Positions 48,352 through 56,575 of a DNA stretch of 64,000 bases are shown piece after piece; within the stretch, counting starts at the first letter, position 1; every line of letters starts with the position of its first letter. The translations under genes and the position numbers were made by a program. The notes beneath the pieces are model-generated. The model was not told the origin of the DNA. It searched no databases and saw nothing but the letters and a program-made list of their open reading frames with translations. The DNA comes from Oscillospiraceae bacterium (GTDB taxonomy: Bacteria > Bacillota > Clostridia > Oscillospirales > Acutalibacteraceae), in the NCBI GenBank assembly GCA_910574935.1, contig CAJTCU010000014.1, forward strand, positions 1 through 64,000, read 5' to 3'.

Positions 48352-50178
48352 ATGAACATAAATGCAATCACCACGACCCAAAAGGCCCAGAAGGGCTTCT
48401 ACCCCACGCCGCCGGAGCTGGCGGAGCGGCTGCTGGCGGGCATCGACTGGCACTATGTCGCAACGGTGCTGGAGCCCTCCGCAGGGAAGGGCGACCTGGT
48501 AAAGGCTGTCGCGCAAAAGGCCCATAGCCTCCGATACGGCGAAACGCTGAGCGTGGACTGCGTGGAAATCGACCCCTACCTGCGCTCCATTTTGGAGTAT
48601 GAGTTTGGGGGCAGACGGGAGGAGGAGATTTGGGAGCGCCGTAAGCAGCTGAACGACAAAGAGAGTTGGAACGCCGTGACCCGCACGAAAGGGGAATTGA
48701 CCCCTATGGAGGCGGCAGAAAAGCGGCGCTTGGAGCGGGAGTACGACTGGCTGCACAAGCTCAGCGCCCCGGTTGTCCATGACGATTTCCTCACCTTCCA
48801 GAGCCGCAAGCATTATGACCTCATTGTGATGAACCCACCCTTTGCCGACGGGGATGCCCACCTGCTCAAGGCCATAGAGCTGCAAAGGCGCTGGGGCGGG
48901 CAGATTCGGTGCTTATTAAACGCTGATACCCTGCTGAATCCCTGCACCAACCGGCGCAAGGTCCTGGAAAGCCAACTCGCAGAGTTGGGGGCAGAGATGG
49001 AGTACATAGAGGGTGGTTTCGCCAACGGGGAGCGGGCCACGGGCGTGACCGTGGCGCTTATCAAAATCGCTATTCCCCAGGTGAATGAGGACAGCGACAT
49101 CTTCCAGCGGCTCAGCGAGGCCGCCCACCTGGACGAAGAATCCGCCCGGGATGTTACCGATATGGCAGTGACGGACTTCATGGAGCAGATCGTCAGCCGG
49201 TTCAACGTGGAGGTTGACGCGGGCCTGGAGCTCATCCGGGAGTACCGCAATATGAGACCGTATTTGCTGGACAGCTTCGACAAGGAGGACAAGTTCGGGT
49301 TCACCACCCTGACCCTCTGCGCCGGGGATCCATCCAAATCAGGCGGGCGCGGAAGCGTGCCCAGCGTCAATAAATTTTTGGGGCTGGTGCGCAAGAAGTA
49401 TTGGTCGGCGCTGTTCAGCAACAAGGAGTTCGTGGGCAAGCTGACCTCGAACCTCCGGGAGAAGTACCGGGGGATGGTGGACGAGATGGTGAAATATGAC
49501 TTCACCCTGTTCAACATCCAGAAAATCGCGGCCCAGATGAATGCCGAGATGGGCAGGGGTATACAGGACACCATCGTGGAGCTTTTTGACAAGATGACCG
49601 AGAAGCACACCTGGTATCCCGAGATGGAGAGGAATATCCACTACTACAACGGCTGGAAAACTAACAAAGCCCATAAGCTGGGCATGAAGGTAATTTTGCC
49701 GGTCTACGGTATGTTTTCCTCATGGTCGCGCAAGGCTTTCGAGCTTTACGAGGCAGAGAAGACCATCTCCGATATCGAGAAAGTCTTTGATTACCTGGAC
49801 GGAAATATGACCGCTCATGTTAACCTTCATGGCGTCCTGCAAACCGCCTGCAACGAGGGCCAGACCCGGAACATTCCCTGCAAGTTCTTTGACGTGACCT
49901 TGTACAAAAAGGGCACTATGCACATCAAGTTCCGCAACCCGGAGCTGGTGGACCGTTTTAACATTTACTGCTGCAAGCATAAGGGATGGTTACCGCCAAG
50001 TTACGGTAAGGCCCGGTACAGCAACATGCAGGCCGGGGAGAAGGCCGTGGTAGATTCCTTCCACGGGGACGGTAAGGAGGGCTCCGGCGAGAAGGGCTAT
50101 AACCTGGTGATGGCCCGGGCGGATTATTTCCTCAGCGAGCCGGTCAATGGGGTGCCGCTGCTGATGGCTGGGGCGTGA
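48352..50178 (+). CDS. Adenine-N6 methyltransferase fused to DUF4942
   Basis: 608 residues. The N-terminal 230 carry GFYPTPPELAERLL, motif I LEPSAGKGDLVKA and motif IV LIVMNPPFADG, an N6-adenine methyltransferase. The C-terminal part (about 270-600) is DUF4942 (WYPEMERNIHYYNGWKTNKA). The pairing is common in phages and conjugative elements. It may protect phage DNA from restriction. Confidence 0.88.
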   Translation: MNINAITTTQKAQKGFYPTPPELAERLLAGIDWHYVATVLEPSAGKGDLVKAVAQKAHSLRYGETLSVDCVEIDPYLRSILEYEFGGRREEEIWERRKQLNDKESWNAVTRTKGELTPMEAAEKRRLEREYDWLHKLSAPVVHDDFLTFQSRKHYDLIVMNPPFADGDAHLLKAIELQRRWGGQIRCLLNADTLLNPCTNRRKVLESQLAELGAEMEYIEGGFANGERATGVTVALIKIAIPQVNEDSDIFQRLSEAAHLDEESARDVTDMAVTDFMEQIVSRFNVEVDAGLELIREYRNMRPYLLDSFDKEDKFGFTTLTLCAGDPSKSGGRGSVPSVNKFLGLVRKKYWSALFSNKEFVGKLTSNLREKYRGMVDEMVKYDFTLFNIQKIAAQMNAEMGRGIQDTIVELFDKMTEKHTWYPEMERNIHYYNGWKTNKAHKLGMKVILPVYGMFSSWSRKAFELYEAEKTISDIEKVFDYLDGNMTAHVNLHGVLQTACNEGQTRNIPCKFFDVTLYKKGTMHIKFRNPELVDRFNIYCCKHKGWLPPSYGKARYSNMQAGEKAVVDSFHGDGKEGSGEKGYNLVMARADYFLSEPVNGVPLLMAGA

Positions 50179-50191
50179 GGAGGATATGAGC

Positions 50192-50704
50192 ATGGAAAAC
50201 ATCGAAAACATCAAAGACCCCCAGGGGCCCGACTACCCGGCCCTGGCGGCGGAGAAGATAGCCGCCGAGCTAAAGAGCTTCACCGGCGGCAGCAAGGAGA
50301 AAGCGATCTCCAAGTTCGCGGCTGAGACCCTGACCCATTTTTGCGAGGAATCCCCGCAGTTCGCCCAGGTGGTCTACAAGACCCGGCGCACGCTCTCTGA
50401 TTGCTGTGCAGAGGTGATGAAGGGCACGGGCAATTATGTGTCGGACATCGACGTGTACCGGGGTATCGTGCGGTCCTACTTCCCCAACGCGGACGTGAAG
50501 TTCTTGATGAACATCGAAATCAACGGCGCGGCCCCCTCCGAGGAGGAGATGGCAAAGCTCCCCGAGAAACCAAAGTCCAAGCCTAGACCGGCCCCCCAAA
50601 AGCCGGCTGAAAAAGCGGCGACTCCCGCGAAACCCGCCCCAGCCAAACCCGAAGCCAAGAAAAAGCCTGCCCAGCCCGAAATGATACAACTGACGCTGTT
50701 TTAG
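50192..50704 (+). CDS. PcfK-like protein with C-terminal clamp-binding-like motif
   Basis: 170 residues. PcfK-like core (AISKFAAETLTHFCEESPQF, VSDIDVYRGIVRSYFPNADV), then a flexible P, A and K-rich linker and the terminus MIQLTLF. QLTLF fits the bacterial beta-clamp binding consensus QL(S/D)LF. ATG 50192 is 9 bases after GGAGG; ATG 50186 is too near. It is paired with a PcfJ-like gene, as on plasmid pCF10. Confidence 0.75.
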   Translation: MENIENIKDPQGPDYPALAAEKIAAELKSFTGGSKEKAISKFAAETLTHFCEESPQFAQVVYKTRRTLSDCCAEVMKGTGNYVSDIDVYRGIVRSYFPNADVKFLMNIEINGAAPSEEEMAKLPEKPKSKPRPAPQKPAEKAATPAKPAPAKPEAKKKPAQPEMIQLTLF

Positions 50705-50715
50705 GGGGTGGAGGT

Positions 50716-52653
50716 ATGCTGATAAAAAAGCTATTGGAAGACCTACCCCTTACTCCTGGCCCCAAGCCACCGAAGAAGGTGGAGTTCACCGCCGGGGCCG
50801 CTGTGCACGACCTGCCCCGCTGCGGGGAGGTGCTGGCGGTGGATGTCTATAACCGCAAGGGGGAGCCGCTCCACCGGTTCTTCTCGGATGGACATGGCTA
50901 CATCACCCAGGTGGTGCAGGCATTCATCGACTTCACCCCCGGCTGGACGGAGCGCAACCCTGCCGGAGGGGGCACATGGGGTTCACCAAATGATATTGCC
51001 GCCAGCGCGGAAAGCCTCGCGGCTGTGGACAAGGTGCTGAAGAACGTCAGGAACTGGGGCAGTGACCTGAATAAGACCGGCAGCGCCATCCGTGATTTCA
51101 TCTACCATGTGAATCAGAAGCGCCGCTGGCGGACAGAGGACAACCGTCAGGCGCTGATGAAGCGCCACTTCGGCTTGTTCCCGGACTACCCGGCAGACCT
51201 GGCGGCGTTCTGTGAGGAAAATGTGTTCCATGAGTCGGTGTTGTACGTCTCCAAACTCGAGAAGGGCAAGCGCCGGGCCATGTGCCGCCATTGCGGGAAA
51301 TCCTTCCAGGTGGGCCGGGAGGCAAAACCCGGAGGCTCGGGGGTGTGCCCCAAGTGCGGCTGGCCGGTGAATTTCCGGGCCGACTGGGTCAAGGCCGAGG
51401 TCACCCACAAGGCAAAAATCTGTATCGCCTGCAAGGTGGAGGGCCAACTGCTCCTTCGCTATACGGACGTGGAGCGCACCATCTTCCCAGACCGCAAGAA
51501 ACCCGATTACCGCTTTTACGACTATTTCAGGACGCTGTTTCTGGTCAGCAAGGGAAAGGGCACAGAGTACGCCTACACCTGGTGCCAAGCCCCCTATCAG
51601 GGCTACGCCTGGCGGCGGCTGCGAAACGGCTCGGAGTGCTTTGACGAGAGCTATGTGTATACCCCGAATCTCAGGGGCGTGTTCGGGGAGAAGTATTACA
51701 ACGTGAACCTACAGGCTGGGCTTGAGGGGCTGCGCCGCCCCATCTCTTTCCGGAGGCTGCTGGATAACTTGAAGAACGTGCCTCAGGCTGAGTACCTGAT
51801 GAAAGCCGGCCTGCCGGTGCTGGCGGCGAGCAATCTGCCTGACACCAACGCAAAGACATTGCCGGAGCTGACGGGGCTGGGAAAGCACTTCCTCCCCGCC
51901 ATGCGGGAGAGCCAGGCCAGCTTTTGGGAGATACAGGCGGTCGCGGCACAGAAGAACCCAAAGCCCGAGGACCTACGCCAGCTATGTGCTCTGCGCCTGA
52001 ACAGGTGGTGTCTGGAGTTACTGGAAGAGATTGCCCGCTATAGCCCCTTGGGGCGTGCTCTGGGGTATGTACGGGCCCAGCGAGAGTTATTCCCCTCACA
52101 GGCAAAACGCCGTAAATTATCCTATTTCTTGGGGCTCTACCGGGACTACCTTCATATGGCCCAAGACCTGAAAAGCGACATGAGCCAGCGGGCTATCTTG
52201 GAGCCCCGAGACCTCAAGGAGCGCCACGACCTGCTGGCGGCGAGGGTCAATGAGGTAAAGTCCGAGCGCGAAAACGCCCGGATGCAGAAAATGATCGAAA
52301 AGGGCCTGTACTGGTGGGCTCATGCGTACGCCAACGAGGATTTTTGCGTGGTCTACCCTCAGAAACACAGCGATTTTGTCACCGAGGGTCAACGGCTGAA
52401 TCACTGCGTGGGCAGCGCCGGGTACTACGAGCGGCATATGGAGGGCAAGCGGATGGTGTTCTTTATCCGCAGGGCCAGCGAGCCGGAGAAAGCATATTTC
52501 ACCGCTGAGATCGACATGAACGCGGGGCGCATTTTGCAGCTATACGGCTTTGGGGACTGCTCCGCGCCCAGAGAGGTCAGGACATTTACAGAGGGTTTTG
52601 CCAGAGCTGTTCTGCGCTGGCAGGACCAGGAGCAGGAAAGGAGGGCCAGTTGA
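50716..52653 (+). CDS. PcfJ-like protein
   Basis: 645 residues. A zinc ribbon (CRHCGKSF, CPKCGWP) lies near residue 190. The C-terminal PcfJ-like domain (about 535-640) includes CVVYPQKHSDFVTEGQRLNH, CVGSAGYYERHMEGKRMVFF and ILQLYGFGDC. Function unknown. Its steady partner is the PcfK-like gene just upstream, suggesting one complex acting on DNA. Confidence 0.82.
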   Translation: MLIKKLLEDLPLTPGPKPPKKVEFTAGAAVHDLPRCGEVLAVDVYNRKGEPLHRFFSDGHGYITQVVQAFIDFTPGWTERNPAGGGTWGSPNDIAASAESLAAVDKVLKNVRNWGSDLNKTGSAIRDFIYHVNQKRRWRTEDNRQALMKRHFGLFPDYPADLAAFCEENVFHESVLYVSKLEKGKRRAMCRHCGKSFQVGREAKPGGSGVCPKCGWPVNFRADWVKAEVTHKAKICIACKVEGQLLLRYTDVERTIFPDRKKPDYRFYDYFRTLFLVSKGKGTEYAYTWCQAPYQGYAWRRLRNGSECFDESYVYTPNLRGVFGEKYYNVNLQAGLEGLRRPISFRRLLDNLKNVPQAEYLMKAGLPVLAASNLPDTNAKTLPELTGLGKHFLPAMRESQASFWEIQAVAAQKNPKPEDLRQLCALRLNRWCLELLEEIARYSPLGRALGYVRAQRELFPSQAKRRKLSYFLGLYRDYLHMAQDLKSDMSQRAILEPRDLKERHDLLAARVNEVKSERENARMQKMIEKGLYWWAHAYANEDFCVVYPQKHSDFVTEGQRLNHCVGSAGYYERHMEGKRMVFFIRRASEPEKAYFTAEIDMNAGRILQLYGFGDCSAPREVRTFTEGFARAVLRWQDQEQERRAS

Positions 52654-52847
52654 TGGAGCGCGGCTGTATCAACTTCAGGTGCGTAAGGCGGCGGGGGTAT
52701 TTTTGCTGCGCGGACTGCCGGGAGCGGGAGCTATGCCCGGTTCCCTGCCAGAACAGCCCGGAACGGTGCGGGCTGGCAAGGGAGAACGTGCCAAAGAACA
52801 AGGAGGTCAAGGAGTATGCCGGGAGCAGGAAAGATGGCAGAACTTAA
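52653..52847 (+). CDS. Small cysteine-rich phage protein
   Basis: 64 residues with eight cysteines (FRCVRRRGYFCCADC, LCPVPCQNSPERCG), a zinc-finger-like pattern seen in small Clostridia phage genes. Starts within the previous stop (TGATG) and overlaps the Lar gene. Confidence 0.6.
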   Translation: MERGCINFRCVRRRGYFCCADCRERELCPVPCQNSPERCGLARENVPKNKEVKEYAGSRKDGRT

Positions 52848-53247
52848 ACCGTGCCCCTTTTGCGGGGGAAAAGTTGAGTTAAAGACACAGCCTGACGGGC
52901 GCTGGAGCTGGTATTTCGTCAAATGCCCTAATTGTCTTGTGGGAACAGAGAAATATAATTCGCGAGAGGCAGCAGCGCGGGTTTGGAACCGCCGGGCGGA
53001 GCCGCCCAACCCGCCGTTGACGGTGGAGGAATTGAGGACACTTCCAGCAAGGGAATGGGTGTGGATAGAAAGCACAGAACCCTCCCCATACACGAACGGC
53101 TCCGCGTATTACTGCAAAATTGACGCCATCAGACCGGAGGTCATGTTTGAATGTGGTTACCCTGGATGGGGCACGGCTTTCAGGTATGAAGCCTATGGTA
53201 AGACCTGGCGGGCATATCGCCGCAGGCCGGAGGAGGAGATAACGTGA
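52816..53247 (+). CDS. Lar-family restriction alleviation-like protein
   Basis: 143 residues. AELKPCPFCGGKVELKT and FVKCPNC with NSREAAARVWNRR form the Lar-type zinc ribbon; E. coli Rac Lar modulates type I restriction. The C-terminal 70 residues are extra (WVWIESTEPSPY, GYPGWGTAFRYE). ATG 52816 is 10 bases after AAGGAGG; ATG 52834 is the alternative. With two phage methyltransferases nearby it could form an anti-restriction set. Confidence 0.75.
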   Translation: MPGAGKMAELKPCPFCGGKVELKTQPDGRWSWYFVKCPNCLVGTEKYNSREAAARVWNRRAEPPNPPLTVEELRTLPAREWVWIESTEPSPYTNGSAYYCKIDAIRPEVMFECGYPGWGTAFRYEAYGKTWRAYRRRPEEEIT

Positions 53248-53594
53248 AACCCAATAACGCCTACCTGGCACGCCAGCAGGCCAAAGAAAAGATCCTGCAG
53301 CAGGCCACGGCCGAGACCTACCAGCAGTTCATGGCCGACACCCTCATGCTCACTCTCAACGACCCGGACATCATGGGCAAGGACACCTTCGGCTATGAGC
53401 GGCTAAAAAAGATAGCTGGCGGGTGGAGCCGGTACATAGACCGTTTTCACCCCGCGCTGACCGGTTCGCCCGAGGCCGATTACCTGCAAATAAAGCTGGA
53501 CGAGAAGATTCGCCGGATTATGGGCAAGAGCGAGGACTTTTCGCCCTTTGATGAGCGGTACGAGTGGATTGCTAAGGTCAAATATGGGAGGTGA
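53244..53594 (+). CDS. Phage protein of unknown function
   Basis: 116 residues, GTG start overlapping the Lar gene. Mostly helical (NAYLARQQAKEKILQQATAE). It comes just before the late regulator gene; similar small genes occur there in many Clostridia phages. No function can be given. Confidence 0.5.
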   Translation: MKPNNAYLARQQAKEKILQQATAETYQQFMADTLMLTLNDPDIMGKDTFGYERLKKIAGGWSRYIDRFHPALTGSPEADYLQIKLDEKIRRIMGKSEDFSPFDERYEWIAKVKYGR

Positions 53595-53947
53595 CAGCAT
53601 TGACCAAAGAGCTATTGGAGGATTACCCCCATATTTGCGGGGAGTTGCGGGACCTAGACCGACTGGTAACAGATACGGTGTCAGGCAGTACGCCTGAGCC
53701 GCCCTTCATTCAGCACACGGTATCTGTACGAGGCATCCCTTATACGGAACGCCGCACCCGGCTAGAAAAGCAGAAAGCTGAGATTGAGGCCTTTGTAGAA
53801 AGCCTGCCAGAGGCGGGGCTACGGCGAATTATGACCTATCGGGCTATGGAAGGTTTACCCTGGGCCCAGGTGGCTGCAAAAATGGGAGGGCGTTGGTCAG
53901 AAGAAGCCGTAAAGAAACGCTACCAAAGATTTTTTCAAAAAAATTGA
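53591..53947 (+). CDS. RinA/ArpU-like late transcription regulator
   Basis: 118 residues. The C-terminal half (LRRIMTYRAMEGLPWAQVAA, WSEEAVKKRYQRFF) is a sigma-region-4-like helix-turn-helix, as in ArpU/RinA-type late activators. GTG 53591 or TTG 53600 may be the start; GGAGG favours the latter. It lies directly before a promoter with three tandem 9-bp repeats ahead of the terminase region, which it probably activates. Confidence 0.75.
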   Translation: MTALTKELLEDYPHICGELRDLDRLVTDTVSGSTPEPPFIQHTVSVRGIPYTERRTRLEKQKAEIEAFVESLPEAGLRRIMTYRAMEGLPWAQVAAKMGGRWSEEAVKKRYQRFFQKN

Positions 53948-53948
53948 A

Positions 53949-53982
53949 AATGTCCCCAATGTCCCGAATGTCCTGATATAAT
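53949..53982 (+). promoter_or_regulatory. Candidate late promoter with three 9-bp tandem activator repeats
   Basis: AATGTCCCC, AATGTCCCG and AATGTCCTG stand head to tail (53949-53975), directly before TATAAT (53977-53982). No normal -35 box exists; the repeats cover its position. This is what an activator-dependent late promoter should look like. The remaining gap to 54110 has a GCGCC/GGCGC hairpin with a short T run near 54,052-54,080. Confidence 0.65.
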
Positions 53983-54110
53983 GAATAATAGGCAAGCTAG
54001 GTAAAACAACGAGCTTGGGATTGTCCAATGTTTATACTCCTATTCGGGAATCGCGCCTCCTTTGCGGGGGCGCGGTTTTCGTCTGATTACACAAGGGAGG
54101 AGGCGGCAGG

Positions 54111-55448
54111 ATGGAAAACAAAATGCAGATAGAATACCTCTCGCCGGGGGCTCTCATTCCCAGCCCGCATAACGCCCGGATTCACCCACCCGAGCAGATA
54201 CAAGCTATTGCGGACAACATCCGGGAGAACGGTTTCCTGCGGCCTGTGCTCATTGACGGGGAGAACGGTATCATTGGTGGGCACGGCGGCGTGGAGGCTG
54301 CAAAGTTGCTGGAACTGCCGGAAATACCCTGTGTGCGGGCGGACCACCTGACTGAGGCACAGGTGCGGGCCTATATGCTGGCAGACAACCGGCTGGCGGA
54401 GATGTCCTACTACGACATGGAGGCGGTCAGCAAAGAGCTGGAGGCCCTTTCGGAGATGGGCTTTGACCTGGCCCTGACTGGCTTTGACCTCACCGAGGTA
54501 CAGGAGGAGGCCGAGCGCCTGGAGCGGGAGCTCCGGCGCAAAGAATGCCCCACCAGCTTGAAAGACGTGTTCGTGGTGCCGCCATTCTCTGTGCTGGATA
54601 CTCGCCAGGGCTACTGGCAGGACAGAAAAAAGCAATGGCTGGATTACGGTATCAAGTCCGAGGTGGGCCGGGGCGATAACCTGACCTTTGCCAAATCCCT
54701 GCAGATGGGGAAGAACGACAACGGCACCAGTGTATTCGACCCGGTACTGTGCGAGATCATGTACCGCTGGTTCAACGTGCCGGACGGTTCGATTTTCGAC
54801 CCCTTCGCGGGGGGCTCCGTGCGGGGCGTGGTTGCCAAGTGCACCGGCCACTCCTACAAGGGTATCGACCTGCGGGCTGAACAGGTGGAGAGCAACAGGC
54901 AGAACGCCGTGGAGCTGGGCCTGGATGGTTCCGGCCTGGAGTGGATATGCGACGATAGCCGGAACATGGACCAGTACATAGCTGACAGCTCTACCGACAT
55001 GGTGTTCACCTGCCCGCCCTATTTTGACCTGGAGGTCTATAGCGATGACCCAAGAGACATCAGCGGCATGGACTACGAGGGGTTTACCGCCGTATTTCAC
55101 GAGATCATGACGAAAGCGGCGGGCAAACTTAAGCAAGACCGTTTCATGGTGGTGGTGCTCTCGGACGTGCGGGGGCCGGACGGGAACTACCGGGGGATCG
55201 TGGACCGGCTGACCGGGACCTTGCGGGAACAGGGCCTGCGGTTATACAACGACATGATCCTCTTCAACGTGGTGGGCTCCTCCTCCCTGCGGGCCCGGCG
55301 CAATATGCACAACCGCAAGGTGGTGCGCACCCATCAAAACGTGCTGGTGTACTACAAGGGCGACACCGGGAACATTCAAAAGAATTTCCCGGCGCTTGAA
55401 GAAATAACGGAAGAAAATCTCCCGAATGGACTGGACATTTCCGGGTGA
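54111..55448 (+). CDS. ParB-like nuclease domain fused to DNA methyltransferase
   Basis: 445 residues. The ParB N-terminal domain (IPSPHNARIHPPEQIQAIAD, RPVLIDGENGIIGGHGGVEA) is followed by a methyltransferase with motif I IFDPFAGGSVRGVVA and motif IV VFTCPPYFDLE. This fusion is common next to phage terminases and probably methylates packaged DNA. GHGG differs slightly from the usual GHGR of the ParB domain. Confidence 0.9.
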   Translation: MENKMQIEYLSPGALIPSPHNARIHPPEQIQAIADNIRENGFLRPVLIDGENGIIGGHGGVEAAKLLELPEIPCVRADHLTEAQVRAYMLADNRLAEMSYYDMEAVSKELEALSEMGFDLALTGFDLTEVQEEAERLERELRRKECPTSLKDVFVVPPFSVLDTRQGYWQDRKKQWLDYGIKSEVGRGDNLTFAKSLQMGKNDNGTSVFDPVLCEIMYRWFNVPDGSIFDPFAGGSVRGVVAKCTGHSYKGIDLRAEQVESNRQNAVELGLDGSGLEWICDDSRNMDQYIADSSTDMVFTCPPYFDLEVYSDDPRDISGMDYEGFTAVFHEIMTKAAGKLKQDRFMVVVLSDVRGPDGNYRGIVDRLTGTLREQGLRLYNDMILFNVVGSSSLRARRNMHNRKVVRTHQNVLVYYKGDTGNIQKNFPALEEITEENLPNGLDISG

Positions 55449-55514
55449 ATCCTTTATGCTGTCAGCGCTGGGAGGCAAAGCCCCCCAAGTTAAGCATAAA
55501 CGGAGGATAACAGT

Positions 55515-55712
55515 ATGAACCCGGAAATCAAAGCCCTGAAAGACACCGCCGAGTATGCCCGCATGATGTACCGCTTGGGGGCTATCACCCGAGAGGAGGC
55601 GGTGGAGCGTATCAAGCCCTATGCGGACGCATTCAACGCCAAGTCCAAAGAGATCGCAAAGAAGTACCATCAGAAACCGGGCCGTTTCTCGTTGGCGGCT
55701 TATCTGAGGTAA
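55515..55712 (+). CDS. Small phage protein
   Basis: 65 residues, GGAGG upstream. Helical (LKDTAEYARMMYRLGAITRE, EEAVERIKPYADAFN), a pattern of small Clostridia phage proteins near the terminase. No known function. Confidence 0.6.
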   Translation: MNPEIKALKDTAEYARMMYRLGAITREEAVERIKPYADAFNAKSKEIAKKYHQKPGRFSLAAYLR

Positions 55713-55718
55713 AAAACA

Positions 55719-55804
55719 AGGGCTAAGGTGCGGGAACACCTCGGCCCTCTCGCCTGAGAAACACACTCTCAGGGTTAGATAGTAGTACGTCGCGCGACAC
55801 TATC
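55719..55804. repeat. Three consecutive hairpins before the terminase genes (possible cos region or terminator)
   Basis: Stem 1: AGGGC, AGGTG / CACCT, GCCCT (55719-55748). Stem 2: CCTGAGA / TCTCAGG (55753-55773). Stem 3: GATAGT / ACTATC around the palindrome GTCGCGCGAC (55778-55804). No T run follows. Position just upstream of the small terminase is where cos or pac sites often lie. Confidence 0.55.
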
Positions 55805-55879
55805 ATTGTCAGTATAGCACAAAGAGTTCAACTTTTCAACCTCTTGCGTGCTGGCTGTGCAAAACCCAAGGAGAAATCA

Positions 55880-56071
55880 ATGGCGAAAGAAACAGAAAAG
55901 GCCATAAAGGACGCGCTGCTGAAACGCGCTCTAGGCTATGAGTACGAAGAAAAGATTGTAGAGGCCCGCAAGGACGGTTCCCAGAGGGTGCGCATTGTGA
56001 AGAAACACGTGCCGCCTGACCCAAAAGCCGCCGAGCGGGTCTTCCTGTTGATGCGGACGGGGAGATGGTAG
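55880..56071 (+). CDS. Small terminase-associated phage protein
   Basis: 63 residues from ATG 55880, AAGGAG upstream. ALLKRALGYEYEEKIVEARK and RIVKKHVPPDPKAAERVFLL are conserved in a small protein that commonly precedes phage terminases. Function unknown, perhaps a packaging helper. Confidence 0.65.
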   Translation: MAKETEKAIKDALLKRALGYEYEEKIVEARKDGSQRVRIVKKHVPPDPKAAERVFLLMRTGRW

Positions 56072-56095
56072 CAAGGGAAAGGAGGCCCGCAAGGT

Positions 56096-56575
56096 GTGGC
56101 GAAGGGAAAGCTTACGGAAAAGCAGAAGCGCTTTGTGCAGGAATATCTTGTGGACCTTAACGCCACGGCGGCGGCCCAGCGGGCGGGGTACAAGGACCCG
56201 AACATCGGGCGGCAGCTCATAACGAAAAATAACGTTTCCGCCGCCATCCAAGAGGCGATAGAAAAGCGCCAGAACCGGGTGGAAATCACCCAGGACCGGG
56301 TGCTGCAGGAGCTAGCCTCTATCGCCTTTGCGAAGGGCACGGACTACGCCAGCATCATCTCCGGGATCGTCATGATGAACGACACCGGGGAACTGACCGA
56401 AGAGCAAAAGGCCGCTATTGTCTCTATCAAGCAGACCAAAGAGGGGGTAGAGGTGAAGCTGGCTGACAAGATGAAGGCCCTGGAACTGCTGGCCAGGCAC
56501 CTGGGGCTCCTGCAGGCCCAGGAGAAGCAGGAGGACGGGATGCTGCCAAAACTGATAGAGGAGTTGAAGGGATGA
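56096..56575 (+). CDS. Terminase small subunit
   Basis: 159 residues of the Terminase_2 type: LTEKQKRFVQEYLVDLNATA, AAQRAGYKDPNIGRQLI in a helix-turn-helix that recognises the packaging site, then a helical oligomerisation part (VKLADKMKALELLARHLGLL). GTG start, overlap of 4 bases with the large subunit. It acts with TerL in DNA packaging. Confidence 0.92.
   Translation: MAKGKLTEKQKRFVQEYLVDLNATAAAQRAGYKDPNIGRQLITKNNVSAAIQEAIEKRQNRVEITQDRVLQELASIAFAKGTDYASIISGIVMMNDTGELTEEQKAAIVSIKQTKEGVEVKLADKMKALELLARHLGLLQAQEKQEDGMLPKLIEELKG

Noticed and set aside
50192-52653. PcfK/PcfJ genes as evidence for a conjugative plasmid
   Set aside because: They lie within an uninterrupted phage gene order between RusA and terminase; no relaxase or coupling protein is present.
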